NCBI GenBank assembly: GCA_027563935.2
Contig: CM050449.1
Location: forward strand, 87,582,371-87,646,370
Length of the DNA: 64,000 nucleotides
Source: Costus lasius
Taxonomy: Eukaryota; Streptophyta; Magnoliopsida; Zingiberales; Costaceae
Direction of reading: 5' to 3'
Below, piece after piece: positions 24,360 through 35,604 of the stretch. Position 1 is the first letter of the stretch. Each line of letters starts with the position of its first letter. Position numbers and translations under genes: made by a program. The notes beneath the pieces are model-generated. The model saw only the letters and a list, made by a program, of their open reading frames with translations, had not been told where the DNA came from and did no database searches.

Positions 24360-25635
24360 AACACGGCTCCAACGATAGTCAGAACAGTGAGGTTTCGCGT
24401 CAGAAGGCTTACGAGCTTGAAATTTTAGCGTTGGATTTTAACGATCTTTTATCTTCTTCACTATCATGCAATTCCTATGGTGATAGCAGAAGATAAACTA
24501 ATCATGCAATTCTAGTATTTAAGCAATAAAAGAAAGCATGGATCTTATGTGGAAAAAGCCCATAGCCTAAGTAAGACCTTAAGAAACTTAAGTCTTCACT
24601 TGCTTTTCTTCATGGGGCTTTCGCTGCTCATCTGGCCCAAACCTAGGCCCAAGCGCCATCTGCAGCTCTGGTGCGCCCACCAGGGATATGCGCCAGGTCC
24701 TAGGGTCGAACCCTAGACCTCCCACCTGGTCAAGCCACTGCTGCATGCGCCTCTGCCAAGTGTGCTCTGTGCTCTTGTCTAATTAAATTACAAATTTAAC
24801 TATCTAGACAAGATTGACACGCAGGTCAATTACATTTTATAAATTAAAAGCAATGTGATGCGCAGATCACAATAATTAATTTACATATTAATACAGGCAC
24901 ACAGGCCCCAGCACAGCACAGATTTAACATGGGCAGCCCACATAAGAATAAATAGACAAACACATGGCATGAATCATCATGTGATCCAGTCATTAAAATA
25001 AAATTTTTGAAAAACCCCATGGGCATCAATTTTATTTTGCTTATATGCCCTACAACCTTACAACGGTCCATTACTAGGGATCCACTCATCCAACCTAGTC
25101 AGATCCACTGCCCTTACATGCACCAAGTCCTAACTGACTTGAGTCGACCAAAAAGGTCAACCATGCATGCGCCAAGGGCTGAACGACCACAATGAGATCT
25201 GGCAAGCGGGTGTGAGCCCGGGCCTAACTCATGTGCGTTCACAGGTTGTCTCAATCAGACATCGCTACACGCCTGTGATGTAGTCGACCTATAGCCACCT
25301 TTAGCATGCGCCAAGGTGCTATCTGGTCGACCCATCTAGGCTGTCAGATGGTCTGATCAGACTGTCTGGATCTAACCTAGGGGATAACTTCAACCCTAAT
25401 AACCCGTCTAAGGGTTTAATGCAGGCGCATCTTAGATCTACAATGAGTCGCGCAAGTGATATTTGTTTGAGAAAAACTACATCTAGCGCCAACATACATG
25501 CGCAAGAAAAACAAATACAAGTTTCGCTTATGACAACTAAACATGTATTTATGCATGTATTGAAGATCTAAGCATTTTCGCAAGCATGGATCACAAAATG
25601 GCTTAAGCAATCATACAAAAACATGCGTTAACCAT

Positions 25636-25648
25636 CCCTCTGATACCA
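25636..25648 (-). other. Copia-3 primer binding site
   Basis: Minus-strand TGGTATCAGAGGG, matching the complement of initiator tRNA-Met over 11 bases, two bases inside the 5' LTR. Confidence 0.88.
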
Positions 25649-25650
25649 AT

Positions 25651-27339
25651 TGATGGTTCCCCAAAGGGGGCGAAAACCCTATGGTGGCGCAAACAAGAAA
25701 GGGGGCAGCGGATAAAGGGTTTCATAGGATCAATGAGCATGCATTATATGATCAACTTAACAAAACCGATTGTAAAGAAGTGATTCGATTCATACCATGG
25801 CCATTTCAAGATGGCACCTTGGAAGTAAGAGAACAACGAAGATCTCCTCCAAATCGTCACACACAAGATGAAGATGTGCTTCTTCTTGTCGTCCCTTGTG
25901 CTAGCAAGGATCGTCCAAAGCGTCTTGATCGAATGCAAAGGGAAAGGAGAGTTTTTCTTCTTGGCGTTTTTCTCTCTTGTCGCCTTAGACTTCCTCTACA
26001 CGAGAATGCCACTCGAACACAACCCAAGGAGGCGTCAAAGGCGTGAAGAGGCAAGAGAGGGGCGACGTGAGATCATGGCCACGTTTGAGAAGTGCTATCC
26101 AAAAATAGCATCCCACTTCTCCACATGCGATCTTGGGTTTACCCCAATCGCAAATGCCACATCACCTTTGAACCATGCGCTCATCCATGAGCTGGTTCAA
26201 ACCGATTTGGTCCACTAACCAAATAAACCAAGAAATAAGTCCAGATCAAAATAAACCCTAAGGCTCTTGATCTGACCGTCAATCTCTCAATGCTCCTGAT
26301 CTGACTGATCTAGCATTCATTCTCTCAATCGAAGCTTACCGATCTCAAGCCCTAATCAATCAAACATGATCAGACCAGATCTCACTTACAATCAGAGATT
26401 AAATCCCTTTAAACTGAACCCGAATAATTCAGTCCACACGATCTGACTTAAGAAAGCCATATCATCAAATTGTGCGACCCTAAGGGTTTCCTTTAAATGT
26501 CGGTAACGATAACTTACGTTATCACGATCAGTGAGGGGTATCTAGCAACACATCACTGTCTCCCGATATAAAGGAAAGAGTCTTCCAAGACTACACCCAA
26601 AAACAGCACAAGTGTGAATCAATTCACAAAGCATACAAATTTCCTTTACCACTGGATGTTCTTATTGGACAAGCAAGTCAAGCTTGTAACTCCAATATGA
26701 TGAGCATGATTAGATCAGATGAACATAGTCATCTGGGTATGGCCATACACTTTCTCAATCATCTCATCCAGGGGGCCCCTTTAGAACATCACACTCCAAT
26801 TAAGGAGACGGCAATCCTATGTCTATCACTAGTGCCCTAACCTGACTCAAGCTCACCATCCAAGATAGTCTATAATCATTATATTTCAAGTGATATTGAA
26901 CTATCTCAAAATAATGACAATCATCATTTAGAAAACACAAGTGATCTCAAGTCAGAGGAAATGTGCCACTTGTCGCATTCAAGGATTATTCACATTGTGA
27001 CAAGCAATTGAATATCCAAGTAGGGTCTGTCCAGTACATCCAATGTACCCATGAGTCTACATCTTATTCCATGCTCGAAGCATCCTATAAGATTAGAACA
27101 CATATTAGTCTTAACCATATCAAGGCTGTCTCATGTTCACCAAGATATCTCGACTAAGGACATAACTGCATGTCAGCCTAGCTGAACAGCTTTGAGACAT
27201 TATTCAGAAGAACATATATTGCAGCAGACAATGTAGCTTACTGAATAACAACCATGCCTTTATAAACATAACAGTTTATTACATGATACTGTTACAATCC
27301 CAAGACCTCAAACATTAGTCTTAAGGGCATACCCCAACA
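25651..27339 (-). repeat. Copia-3 5' LTR (1689 bp)
   Basis: Same ends and length as the 3' LTR. Differences seen include g/a near 25816, t/c near 25965 and t/c near 26280. Confidence 0.95.
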
Positions 27340-27344
27340 AATCC
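27340..27344. repeat. Target site duplication of Copia-3 (right copy)
   Basis: aatcc, mate of 18229-18233. Confidence 0.95.
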
Positions 27345-29040
27345 TAGTATGCACTTCTAGATAAGATGAAATGTGACAAAGCTTAGCATGCGATTCTACA
27401 ACATCAAATAGATCTAGGCATGCAATTCTACCATAAGTAATAGAGCTACTCTAAGGGAGGAACTCACCTTGCACCCTTTGAGAATAGAAAGGGTGACCTT
27501 CCCGTTCTTCACCGGTCCAATGGTTGAATCTCACGAAGTAGGGCCCTATGAGCTTACATACATGGCATTGCAGCATCCCACACATGCGTGGGTGAGTTTG
27601 AAAGAATATTAAGAGGCCAATACACAAGACAATCAAGGGGGAGGCTAGACTCCAAATTCCCTTGTTAACATAGTATAGACTATCTAGACTTAGAGGGAGA
27701 GAAGAGGGGGTAGCTTGCTTGTCATCCCATGGCCTTGCGCCTCCTGCAGAAAACAAGCGTGAGTGCAAAGGGGCTGTCCAACAAGTATCAAAGAACCACA
27801 CCAACAAGTAACAAAGAACCACAACCAAGGAGGAGAAGACTTAGCTATAGTGGAGGTAGCCTTGCCCTTGGTTTGATGAAGTGATTCTTATTTTGGACAA
27901 AGGCGTGGCTCAGCTTCTCCTCTTAAGATGGAAGTCATCTTCTGCTGGTGGAGGAGGATGCGAGAGGTCCAAGCATCAGTTGGGGCGGCTGGCTGAAAGC
28001 AAGAGGAGGTTGGCAGCTTTCGGCAAGGTGGGAAGAGTGGGGAAAGGAGAGTTGTAGTGACACACACTAGAAGACACACTTCAATTTGGAATTCAAATTA
28101 TCAACTCTGATTCTTAGTCTTGCAAGAGTTCACAACATATATGAGAGACTTCCCAACGGTTGTCTCCCTTCTCTAGGCGCAAAGACAAGTCACACAAGCA
28201 ATAAAAAAACAGCAGGATGTAGACAACTCAATGGGCTGATTTCTTTCACCAAATGGGCAGGTTGCTTTGAGGTTTAGCTGGGAGTTTCCTTCAGGTTGGC
28301 AAGTTCAAAAACTGAGGTGATGATGGACTGAAGAGGCTGCAAAAGGCTGGCATTTGTGCAGGCTGCAGCTTGGCATGGGTGGCTGGCGGTTGAAGGACTG
28401 AAGTTGTTGCAAAGGCTGATATTGTGTAGCTGCTCCTTGACTTTGGTGGCTGGCGCATGGTGGACTGAAGTAGGATATTGTGTAGCTGCTCCTTGACTTT
28501 AGTGGCTGGCGCATGGTGGACTGAAGTAGGATATTGTGTAGCTGCTCCTTGACTTTAGTGGCTGGCGCATGATGGGCTGAAGTAGGACTTTGTGCAGGCT
28601 GCTCTTTAACTTGGTTGGAGATGAAGGCAAACTCCACATGGCTGCCAACTAGGATGGTGGAGTGTTGGGTTCTTGTGGTGATGCCTCTTTGAGTTGGATG
28701 GGCTGATTCTCTCATGAGTTGGGCTGATGGCCCATGGCATCTCTTGGAGTTGTCTTGACCTGATTTTGACTTGCATCCCAAAAATGGAGTTGACCTATAC
28801 TATTACATCAATTTCATGCACTAACCTACCATACATAAGTGGCGGATCCTAGGGATGTAACTACATGGTGTAATTAGTGGGTGGATCTAACCTACCATAT
28901 GATGCACCCTAGTCTAAGACAAAATAAGCAACAAAAGGGGGTCCTAAGGAAGCCATATCTAATGGCTAGGATAGCCATACCGAGAGGGCTTCTTTCGGAC
29001 CCGGGTGGACCTCCGAAGGTCCTGCTTTGGTCCCACATCA
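27345..29040 (-). repeat. Gypsy-B 3' LTR, proximal part
   Basis: Collinear with 33904-35599 (constant offset of 6559). It ends at 29040 with cccacatca, i.e. TGATGTGGG on the minus strand. The small open frames inside are present in both LTRs and are not treated as genes. It includes a 56-base tandem array (28418-28590). Confidence 0.95.
28418..28590. repeat. 56-bp tandem repeat in the Gypsy-B 3' LTR
   Basis: Units starting gatattgtgtag begin at 28418, 28474 and 28530, a period of 56. The last unit is diverged (gcatgatgggctg). Related, more decayed units lie just before it (from about 28335). Confidence 0.88.
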
Positions 29041-29135
29041 GCTCTCCCGGGGTGGGAGAAATTCTCCTCTCGAGAATTATCTTTGTACCCTTGGAGAAGC
29101 TCGGGTGCGGACCTAGCAAGCTCAGCCTCGGGGAG
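29041..29135 (-). other. Gypsy-B 3' untranslated tail with polypurine tract
   Basis: Ninety-five bases between the gag-pol stop and the 3' LTR. On the minus strand it ends ACCCCGGGAGAGC next to the LTR, a short purine-rich primer region. Confidence 0.6.
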
Positions 29136-32100
29136 CTAGGCTTCCTCACCATCAGTAAATTTGATGCGGTAATAAAGCTGTACCTCATCAGGGGTGAGTC
29201 GGGTCTGGTCCTCGAGTATGGCCTCAATCGCTGAGTCGTGGTAAGTGTCTGGTTCTTGTATCGAGAGAGGTGGATGATACAGCGTCAGATCCTCCACATT
29301 GATGGTGGAGGATATCCCCAGTTCTGGCGGTAGGTCCAGGAGATAGGCGTTATTGTTGATCCTCTTCAGAATAGTGAAGGGCCCGATGCCCTTGGCGTCC
29401 AACTTGCGGCCGTGTCCTTGGATGCGCTCCTCGCGGACCCGCAACATTACCTGATCCCCTACAGAAAATACCTTCTCTCGGCGATGTTTATTAGTATCGT
29501 CACGATATTGATTAACAGAGTCTTGAATCTTACTGAATAGCTCATGATGTAATTGCGAAATATGAAAAGCATAATCTCGGGCCGAAATAGAGGTCTTGCA
29601 ATGTTTAGGGGCAGAGAACAGGTCAATAGGCTTGTTAGGTTGGTATCCTAAGTTTGCTTGGAAAGGAGACAGACCAGTAGTCCTGTTTGGCACACTGTTG
29701 TAGGAAAACTCAGCTGTAGGTAACAGCTTGTCCCAATCACTGGGGTGTTCTCCTACAAGACTCCTAAGGATGCTCCCAAGTGATCTGTTGACCACTTCGG
29801 TCTGCCCATCCGTCTGGGGATGGTAGGCCGTTGAAAACTTCAGTTTTGTGCCTAATAGAGCCCATAGAGTCCTCCAGAAATGGCTAACAAACCTGGTGTC
29901 TCTATCCGAGACTATAGTGAGACGGGTACCATGCAACCTAACAATGTCTCTAAAGAAGATCCTAGCCATATGGGAGGCATCGGTAGTTTTAGTGCAAGGT
30001 ATGAAATGAGCCATTTTTGTGAACCGGTCTACCACAACATAAATAGAGTCATGCCTAGCAGCAGTCCTAGGCAGTCCTAGAACAAAGTCCATACTAATGT
30101 CCTGCCACGGTGCCTGGGGAATAGGCAGAGGGGTGTACAGTCCAAAATTATGCTTCTGGACTTTAGTGGATTGACAGGTCCCACAATGCCTAACTACCTT
30201 GGCCACATCTCGGTAGAGTTGAGGCCAAAAGAATCGTTCCTCGACCAAGGCACGGGTCTTCTCTCGACCATGGTGCCCAGCAGATCCTCCTCCATGGAGT
30301 TCCCAAACTAGGAAATCCCGGATTGAGGACTTAGGCACACAGAGTGTTGGCCCAAGGAAGAGATACCCATCCCGAAGGGTGTACAGGGGGTGACTCATAA
30401 CATCTCTAGTCATATCAGCATAAATAGCAGAAAAGTCAGGGCAATCTAGGTAAGCAGTTTTCATATGCTCAAATCCTACAAGTTCAGCATGCATAGTTTG
30501 CAAAATGAAGACTACCCTACTTAGAGCATCAGCAACTTTGTTGTTAGTTCCAGATTTGTGTTTTAAGACAAAAGTGTACTGTTGTAAATACTCTACCCAC
30601 TTGGCATGTCTAGCATTGAGTTTTCTTTGGGCACTAAGGTAAGACAGGGCTTGGTGGTCACTATTTAAGGTAAACTCATGGTGGAGAAGGTAGTGCCGCC
30701 AATGTCTCAAAGATTGAACCACGGCATAGAACTCTTTGTCGTAGGTTGAGTATTTTTGCTTGGCCTCATTCAGCTTCTCACTGAAGAAGGCAATAGGGTG
30801 ACCTTCTTGACTGAGGGTCCCACCTATGCCAATGCCCGAAGCGTCACAATCAACCTCAAAGACCTTGCCAAAGTCAGGCAATCTTAAAACAGGGGCAGAG
30901 GTCATCCTACTCTTAAGTTCAGTGAAAGCCCTATTGGCAGACTTGGTCCAACTAAAGTCCCCTTGTTTCATGCAATTGGTGATAGGAGCTACTATGGTGC
31001 TAAAATTCCGTATGAACCTACGGTAGAAGGTAGCAAGGCCATGAAAACTCCTAACTTCAGTAAGGGTCTTGGGCTCTGGCCAGTCTAAGATGGCTTGGAC
31101 TTTAAATGGATCAGCTTGAAGCCCTAGGTCAGAAACAATAAACCCTAGAAAGACAACTTTGGGAGATAGAAAAGAACATTTCTTCAGTTTGACATAAAGC
31201 TTTTCATCTCTAAGAAGGGTTAGAGTCTGCCTTAAGTGCCCTAGGTGCTCCTTTTGTGACTTACTATAGATAAGTATGTCATCAAAGTATACAACTAGGA
31301 ACTTCCCTATGTAGGGTCTAAGCACTTGGGTCATAAGCCTCATAAATGTGGAAGGGGCATTGGTTAGCCCGAAAGGCATGACTAACCACTCATATAAGCC
31401 GTCTTTGGTTTTGAAGGCGGTCTTCCATTCATCCCCTTCTCTAATCCTAACCTGGTGGTATCCACTCCTGAGGTCAAGCTTGGAAAACCATTTGGATCCG
31501 ACTAACATATCTAGCATGTCATCAAGTCTAGGTATGGGAAACCTATATTTGATAGTAATCTTGTTGATAGCTCTGCAATCTATACACATGCGCCAGCTGC
31601 CATCCTTCTTTGGGGTAAGAAGGGCTGGGACGGCGCAGGGACTTAGGCTTTCCCTTATGTAACCTTTGCACAATAAATCATCTACTTGTCTTTTGAGTTC
31701 CTCATGCTCGGTAGGATTCATCCTATAGTGGGGTAGGTTGGGAAGAGAGGATCCAGGCACTAGGTCTATGGCATGTTGTATATCCCTAAGGGGTGGCAGT
31801 CCTTCAGGGAGGTCCTCTGGAGTGAGTTCACTAAATTCTTGGAGCAAGGATTCTACTTCTGGGGAAGGTCTCTCCTCTACTTCAGGGTTGATTTCTTTGA
31901 TGACTAAGGTGTATAGGGGTTGATCTTCTATAATTTCCTTAGTGAAGGTTTGAGGCCTTATGAGTTGAATGGTGGGCTGGCCTTTCTTGGGTTCCTCTAT
32001 CTTACCCTTACTAGTTGTGGCTCTAAGTTCTTTGGGAAGAGAGGGTTTTAACCTAATCTTTTGATCCTTATGGGTAAAGACATAGGTATTGGTCCGACCG

Positions 32101-33587
32101 TAGTGGACAACATCCATGTCATATAACCAAGGGCGTCCTAAGAGGATTTGGGCTACATCCATAGTAAGGACGTCACACCAGATCTTGTCCTCATATGTAC
32201 CAAACTGGATAGGTACGAGGCACCTATGGGTCACAGGGACACTAGTTTGGTTAACCCAGGAAATATTGTAAGGGCTAGGTCGGGGTTCCATTTTGAGGTT
32301 CAGTTTTGTAGCAGCTATGTGGGAGACAGCATTGAGGCTGCTTCCACCATCAATGACCACCTTGCACATGTGACCATGGCATTTGGTGTAGGTGTGGAAG
32401 ATACTGGTCCGGCGCCAGTCCTCAGTGGGGGTAGGTTTGACAAGGGTACACCTAACTACCCCTAAGGTGTTGAAGATATCATCACTACTGTCATAGTCGT
32501 TGACTTCAATCTCTTGATCCGGGTCTTCCTCAAAGGTGGGCTCAGGGTCTATGTTTTCCTCAGATAAAACCATGACCTTCTTAGGGCATTCTTTTGCAAA
32601 ATGTCCCTTCTGCCTACAGTTATAACAAGTGGGGATGGAGTTGTCAGTAGTTTGAGCAGTTCTTGGTTTTGGGTTTGAGCTAGAAGGCGGGTGCATAGGA
32701 GCTGGCCTATAGATGGGCCGGGGAGGGAGAGTTTCCTTCCTATTCTTAAGTTCTTGTTCAACTTCTATGGCCCTTTGATAGGCTATCTCCGGGGTATCTA
32801 ATTGAAAATAGGTCAAGGCCCTCTTAATGTTAGGCCTAAGGCCATTCTTGAATCGACTTAGGATCATACCTTGGTCTTCATTGACTTCACACCTAATGAG
32901 GAGCTCTTCTAGCTTGTTTTGATAGGCTTCTACAGTAGAGGAGCCTTGAGTGTGACTACCAAGTTCATCCTTAAGTTTTTGCATGAAACCAGGTGGGACA
33001 TACTTTTGCCTAAGTAGGTATTTCATTTCATCCCAAGACTCAACGGGTGGCTTACCATCCCTTTCTATAGTTCTTTCGACATGGGTCCAATAGAGTCTAG
33101 CGGGTCCTTCTAATAAGCACTTGGTGAACCTAACTTTACTTTCATTGTGCATAAAGCTATAATCAAAGTATTGATCTAGCTTTGTGGCCCAATCTAGGAA
33201 TTCCTTGGGGTTAAGAGACCCACCAAAAGTAGGGGGATTGATCTTGATGGCACGTTGCACATCATACTCTCTAGGTCTATGATAGGGGGTTTGTGGGGCA
33301 TGAGGCCCTTCCCATTCGGTTTGAGCATGATTGACTCTAGGGGTGTGTGAAGGAGATCCTTGAACATTTGGTTCCCTTGTGTGGGATCCACTATTAGGTC
33401 GGCTAGTAGTTTGGGGATCCATCTTAGAGTTAGACTCTAGGGTGTTAAGCCTATTGTCTATAACACCTATGGAGTGTTGAAGGGATGCTAGGGTTTCTTT
33501 AAGGGAAGCCATATCAAGTGAAAGGGCACTCACCTCATGGTCAATAGCTTGATTAAGACCATAGGGGGCACCGGATCTAGTAGCCAT
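29136..33587 (-). CDS. Gypsy-B Gag-Pol polyprotein (1483 aa)
   Basis: This unbroken frame encodes a complete Ty3/gypsy polyprotein in the order Gag, PR, RT, RH, INT. The Gag zinc knuckle is C321-C324-H329-C334. Protease has D413-G-G, followed by GRPWLYD. RT has Y767-F-D-D (YFDDIL) and the preceding MPFGLTNAPSTF. RNase H has VDCDAS. Integrase has an H2C2 region (HHGREK...HCGTC) and DD35E at D1167, D1228 and E1264, followed by GPF and NVEDL motifs. The DGGS and GRPW style, the YHPQTDGQTEVVNR motif and the C-terminal GPF-to-NVEDL stretch resemble the centromeric CRM lineage; I see no canonical chromodomain in the last 60 residues. The ATG at 33585-33587 is the first in frame after the primer site. 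Antisense open frames over it are shadows. Confidence 0.95.
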   Translation of the reverse strand: MATRSGAPYGLNQAIDHEVSALSLDMASLKETLASLQHSIGVIDNRLNTLESNSKMDPQTTSRPNSGSHTREPNVQGSPSHTPRVNHAQTEWEGPHAPQTPYHRPREYDVQRAIKINPPTFGGSLNPKEFLDWATKLDQYFDYSFMHNESKVRFTKCLLEGPARLYWTHVERTIERDGKPPVESWDEMKYLLRQKYVPPGFMQKLKDELGSHTQGSSTVEAYQNKLEELLIRCEVNEDQGMILSRFKNGLRPNIKRALTYFQLDTPEIAYQRAIEVEQELKNRKETLPPRPIYRPAPMHPPSSSNPKPRTAQTTDNSIPTCYNCRQKGHFAKECPKKVMVLSEENIDPEPTFEEDPDQEIEVNDYDSSDDIFNTLGVVRCTLVKPTPTEDWRRTSIFHTYTKCHGHMCKVVIDGGSSLNAVSHIAATKLNLKMEPRPSPYNISWVNQTSVPVTHRCLVPIQFGTYEDKIWCDVLTMDVAQILLGRPWLYDMDVVHYGRTNTYVFTHKDQKIRLKPSLPKELRATTSKGKIEEPKKGQPTIQLIRPQTFTKEIIEDQPLYTLVIKEINPEVEERPSPEVESLLQEFSELTPEDLPEGLPPLRDIQHAIDLVPGSSLPNLPHYRMNPTEHEELKRQVDDLLCKGYIRESLSPCAVPALLTPKKDGSWRMCIDCRAINKITIKYRFPIPRLDDMLDMLVGSKWFSKLDLRSGYHQVRIREGDEWKTAFKTKDGLYEWLVMPFGLTNAPSTFMRLMTQVLRPYIGKFLVVYFDDILIYSKSQKEHLGHLRQTLTLLRDEKLYVKLKKCSFLSPKVVFLGFIVSDLGLQADPFKVQAILDWPEPKTLTEVRSFHGLATFYRRFIRNFSTIVAPITNCMKQGDFSWTKSANRAFTELKSRMTSAPVLRLPDFGKVFEVDCDASGIGIGGTLSQEGHPIAFFSEKLNEAKQKYSTYDKEFYAVVQSLRHWRHYLLHHEFTLNSDHQALSYLSAQRKLNARHAKWVEYLQQYTFVLKHKSGTNNKVADALSRVVFILQTMHAELVGFEHMKTAYLDCPDFSAIYADMTRDVMSHPLYTLRDGYLFLGPTLCVPKSSIRDFLVWELHGGGSAGHHGREKTRALVEERFFWPQLYRDVAKVVRHCGTCQSTKVQKHNFGLYTPLPIPQAPWQDISMDFVLGLPRTAARHDSIYVVVDRFTKMAHFIPCTKTTDASHMARIFFRDIVRLHGTRLTIVSDRDTRFVSHFWRTLWALLGTKLKFSTAYHPQTDGQTEVVNRSLGSILRSLVGEHPSDWDKLLPTAEFSYNSVPNRTTGLSPFQANLGYQPNKPIDLFSAPKHCKTSISARDYAFHISQLHHELFSKIQDSVNQYRDDTNKHRREKVFSVGDQVMLRVREERIQGHGRKLDAKGIGPFTILKRINNNAYLLDLPPELGISSTINVEDLTLYHPPLSIQEPDTYHDSAIEAILEDQTRLTPDEVQLYYRIKFTDGEEA

Positions 33588-33730
33588 TTTCGAAATGAGT
33601 AGAGTTTTGAAAATAGACCCTAAGGTAATAAATATAGCTAGTCAAATTCTTTCAAGCACCTAGGTCCAAAAATCGCCTTAGTAGTAGGAAAATAAAGTTT
33701 TGGTCTTATAAAATCCTACTCTAAGAACCT

Positions 33731-33743
33731 GGCTTTGATACCA
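33731..33743 (-). other. Gypsy-B primer binding site
   Basis: Minus-strand TGGTATCAAAGCC, initiator tRNA-Met complement with one mismatch (A for G), three bases inside the 5' LTR. The 143-base stretch from here to the gag ATG is the leader. Confidence 0.85.
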
Positions 33744-33746
33744 AGA

Positions 33747-35599
33747 TGATGGGGTCACCAAGCATGCAACATCCAAACAACGTGCTTCGAAAACATTTTG
33801 CTAATTAGGTATAGCTTAATAAACCCCTTAAGCTAACGTAGTTTGAAATTAGTTTGTTTTGGTATGTAATAGTGAAAACCGAAACTACTTATCAAGAGAA
33901 TCCTAGTATGCACTTCTAGATAAGATGAAATGTGACAAAGCTTAGCATGCGATTCTACAACATCAAATAGATCTAGGCATGCAATTCTACCATAAGTAAT
34001 AGAGCTACTCTAAGGGAGGAACTCACCTTGCACCCTTTGAGAATAGAAAGGGTGACCTTCCCATTCTTCACCGGTCCAATGGTTGAATCTCACGAAGTAG
34101 GGCCCTATGAGCTTACATACATGGCATTGCAGCATCCCACACATGCGTGGGTGAGTTTGAAAGAATATTAAGAGGCCAATACACAAGACAATCAAGGGGG
34201 AGGCTAGACTCCAAATTCCCTTGTTAACATAGTATAGACTATCTAGACTTAGAGGGAGAGAAGAGGGGGTAGCTTGCTTGTCATCCCATGGCCTTGCGCC
34301 TCCTGCAGAAAACAAGCGTGAGTGCAAAGGGGCTGTCCAACAAGTATCAAAGAACCACACCAACAAGTAACAAAGAACCACAACCAAGGAGGAGAAGACT
34401 TAGCTATAGTGGAGGTAGCCTTGCCCTTGGTTTGATGAAGTGATTCTTATTTTGGACAAAGGCGTGGCTCAGCTTCTCCTCTTAAGATGGAAGTCATCTT
34501 CTGCTGGTGGAGGAGGATGCGAGAGGTCCAAGCATCAGTTGGGGCGGCTGGCTGAAAGCAAGAGGAGGTTGGCAGCTTTCGGCAAGGTGGGAAGAGTGGG
34601 GAAAGGAGAGTTGTAGTGACACACACTAGAAGACACACTTCAATTTGGAATTCAAATTATCAACTCTGATTCTTAGTCTTGCAAGAGTTCACAACATATA
34701 TGAGAGACTTCCCAACGGTTGTCTCCCTTCTCTAGGCGCAAAGACAAGTCACACAAGCAATAAAAAAACAGCAGGATGTAGACAACTCAATGGGCTGATT
34801 TCTTTCACCAAATGGGCAGGTTGCTTTGAGGTTTAGCTGGGAGTTTCCTTCAGGTTGGCAGGTTCGAAAACTGAGGTGATGATGGACTGAAGAGGCTGCA
34901 AAAGGCTGGCATTTGTGCAGGCTGCAGCTTGGCATGGGTGGCTGGCGGTTGAAGGACTGAAGTTGTTGCAAAGGCTGATATTGTGTAGCTGCTCCTTGAC
35001 TTTGGTGGCTGGCGCATGGTGGACTGAAGTAGGATATTGTGTAGCTGCTCCTTGACTTTAGTGGCTGGCGCATGGTGGACTGAAGTAGGATATTGTGTAG
35101 CTGCTCCTTGACTTTAGTGGCTGGCGCATGATGGGCTGAAGTAGGACTTTGTGCAGGCTGCTCTTTAACTTGGTTGGAGATGAAGGCAAACTCCACATGG
35201 CTGCCAACTAGGATGGTGGAGTGTTGGGTTCTTGTGGTGATGCCTCTTTGAGTTGGATGGGCTGATTCTCTCATGAGTTGGGCTGATGGCCCATGGCATC
35301 TCTTGGAGTTGTCTTGACCTGATTTTGACTTGCATCCCAAAAATGGAGTTGACCTATACTATTACATCAATTTCATGCACTAACCTACCATACATAAGTG
35401 GCGGATCCTAGGGATGTAACTACATGGTGTAATTAGTGGGTGGATCTAACCTACCATATGATGCACCCTAGTCTAAGACAAAATAAGCAACAAAAGGGGG
35501 TCCTAAGGAAGCCATATCTAATGGCTAGGATAGCCATACCGAGAGGGCTTCTTTCGGACCCGGGTGGACCTCCGAAGGTCCTGCTTTGGTCCCACATCA
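33747..35599 (-). repeat. Gypsy-B 5' LTR (1853 bp)
   Basis: Uninterrupted copy with TGATGTGGG...ACCCCATCA ends on the minus strand. It contains the same 56-base tandem array at 34977-35149. Confidence 0.96.
34977..35149. repeat. 56-bp tandem repeat in the Gypsy-B 5' LTR
   Basis: Same three units as at 28418-28590, shifted by 6559 bases, with no change in copy number between the LTRs. Confidence 0.87.
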
Positions 35600-35604
35600 C
35601 TTCC
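35600..35604. repeat. Target site duplication of Gypsy-B (right copy)
   Basis: cttcc, mate of 18072-18076. Confidence 0.95.

Larger units (their letters stand above)
23826..25635 (-). other. Copia-3 untranslated leader
   Basis: About 1.8 kb homologous to the Copia-1 and Copia-2 leaders, with no convincing gene. It holds the two hairpins (24132-24150, 24341-24359) and a box-B-like segment at about 24703-24712 (ggttcgaccc on the minus strand). Confidence 0.75.
18234..27339 (-). mobile_element. Copia-3: Ty1/copia retrotransposon, fourth nesting level
   Basis: Minus-strand order: 5' LTR (25651-27339), primer site (25636-25648), leader, gag-pol (23825 to 19943), polypurine tract, 3' LTR (18234-19922). 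Both LTRs are 1689 bases with about five differences by eye. It lies inside the 3' LTR of Gypsy-B and is flanked by aatcc. Its LTR ends (TGTTGGGG...GGAACCATCA on the minus strand) differ from Copia-1 and Copia-2 at the U5 side, so it is a separate subfamily, although the polyprotein is closely similar. A single extra A at 22015-22019 breaks the frame. Confidence 0.95.
18077..35599 (-). mobile_element. Gypsy-B: intact Ty3/gypsy (CRM-like) retrotransposon carrying Copia-3
   Basis: On the minus strand: 5' LTR (33747-35599), primer site (33731-33743), short leader, gag-pol (33587 to 29136), a 95-base tail with the polypurine tract, 3' LTR (29040 to 27345 and 18233 to 18077). The 3' LTR is split by Copia-3. 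Both LTRs are exactly 1853 bases once the insert and its duplication are removed, and I find about four differences (at 18209, about 27502, and two near 28301-28306). Coding, ends and target duplication (cttcc) are all intact, so it is a very young and plausibly autonomous copy. Confidence 0.95.

Noticed and set aside
27451..28781. Frames of 125 and 158 codons in the Gypsy-B LTRs, one rich in Gln, Ser and His
   Set aside because: The repetitive protein comes from the 56-base tandem array; a period not divisible by three and a length that changes between the LTRs (158 versus 202 codons) argue against a gene.
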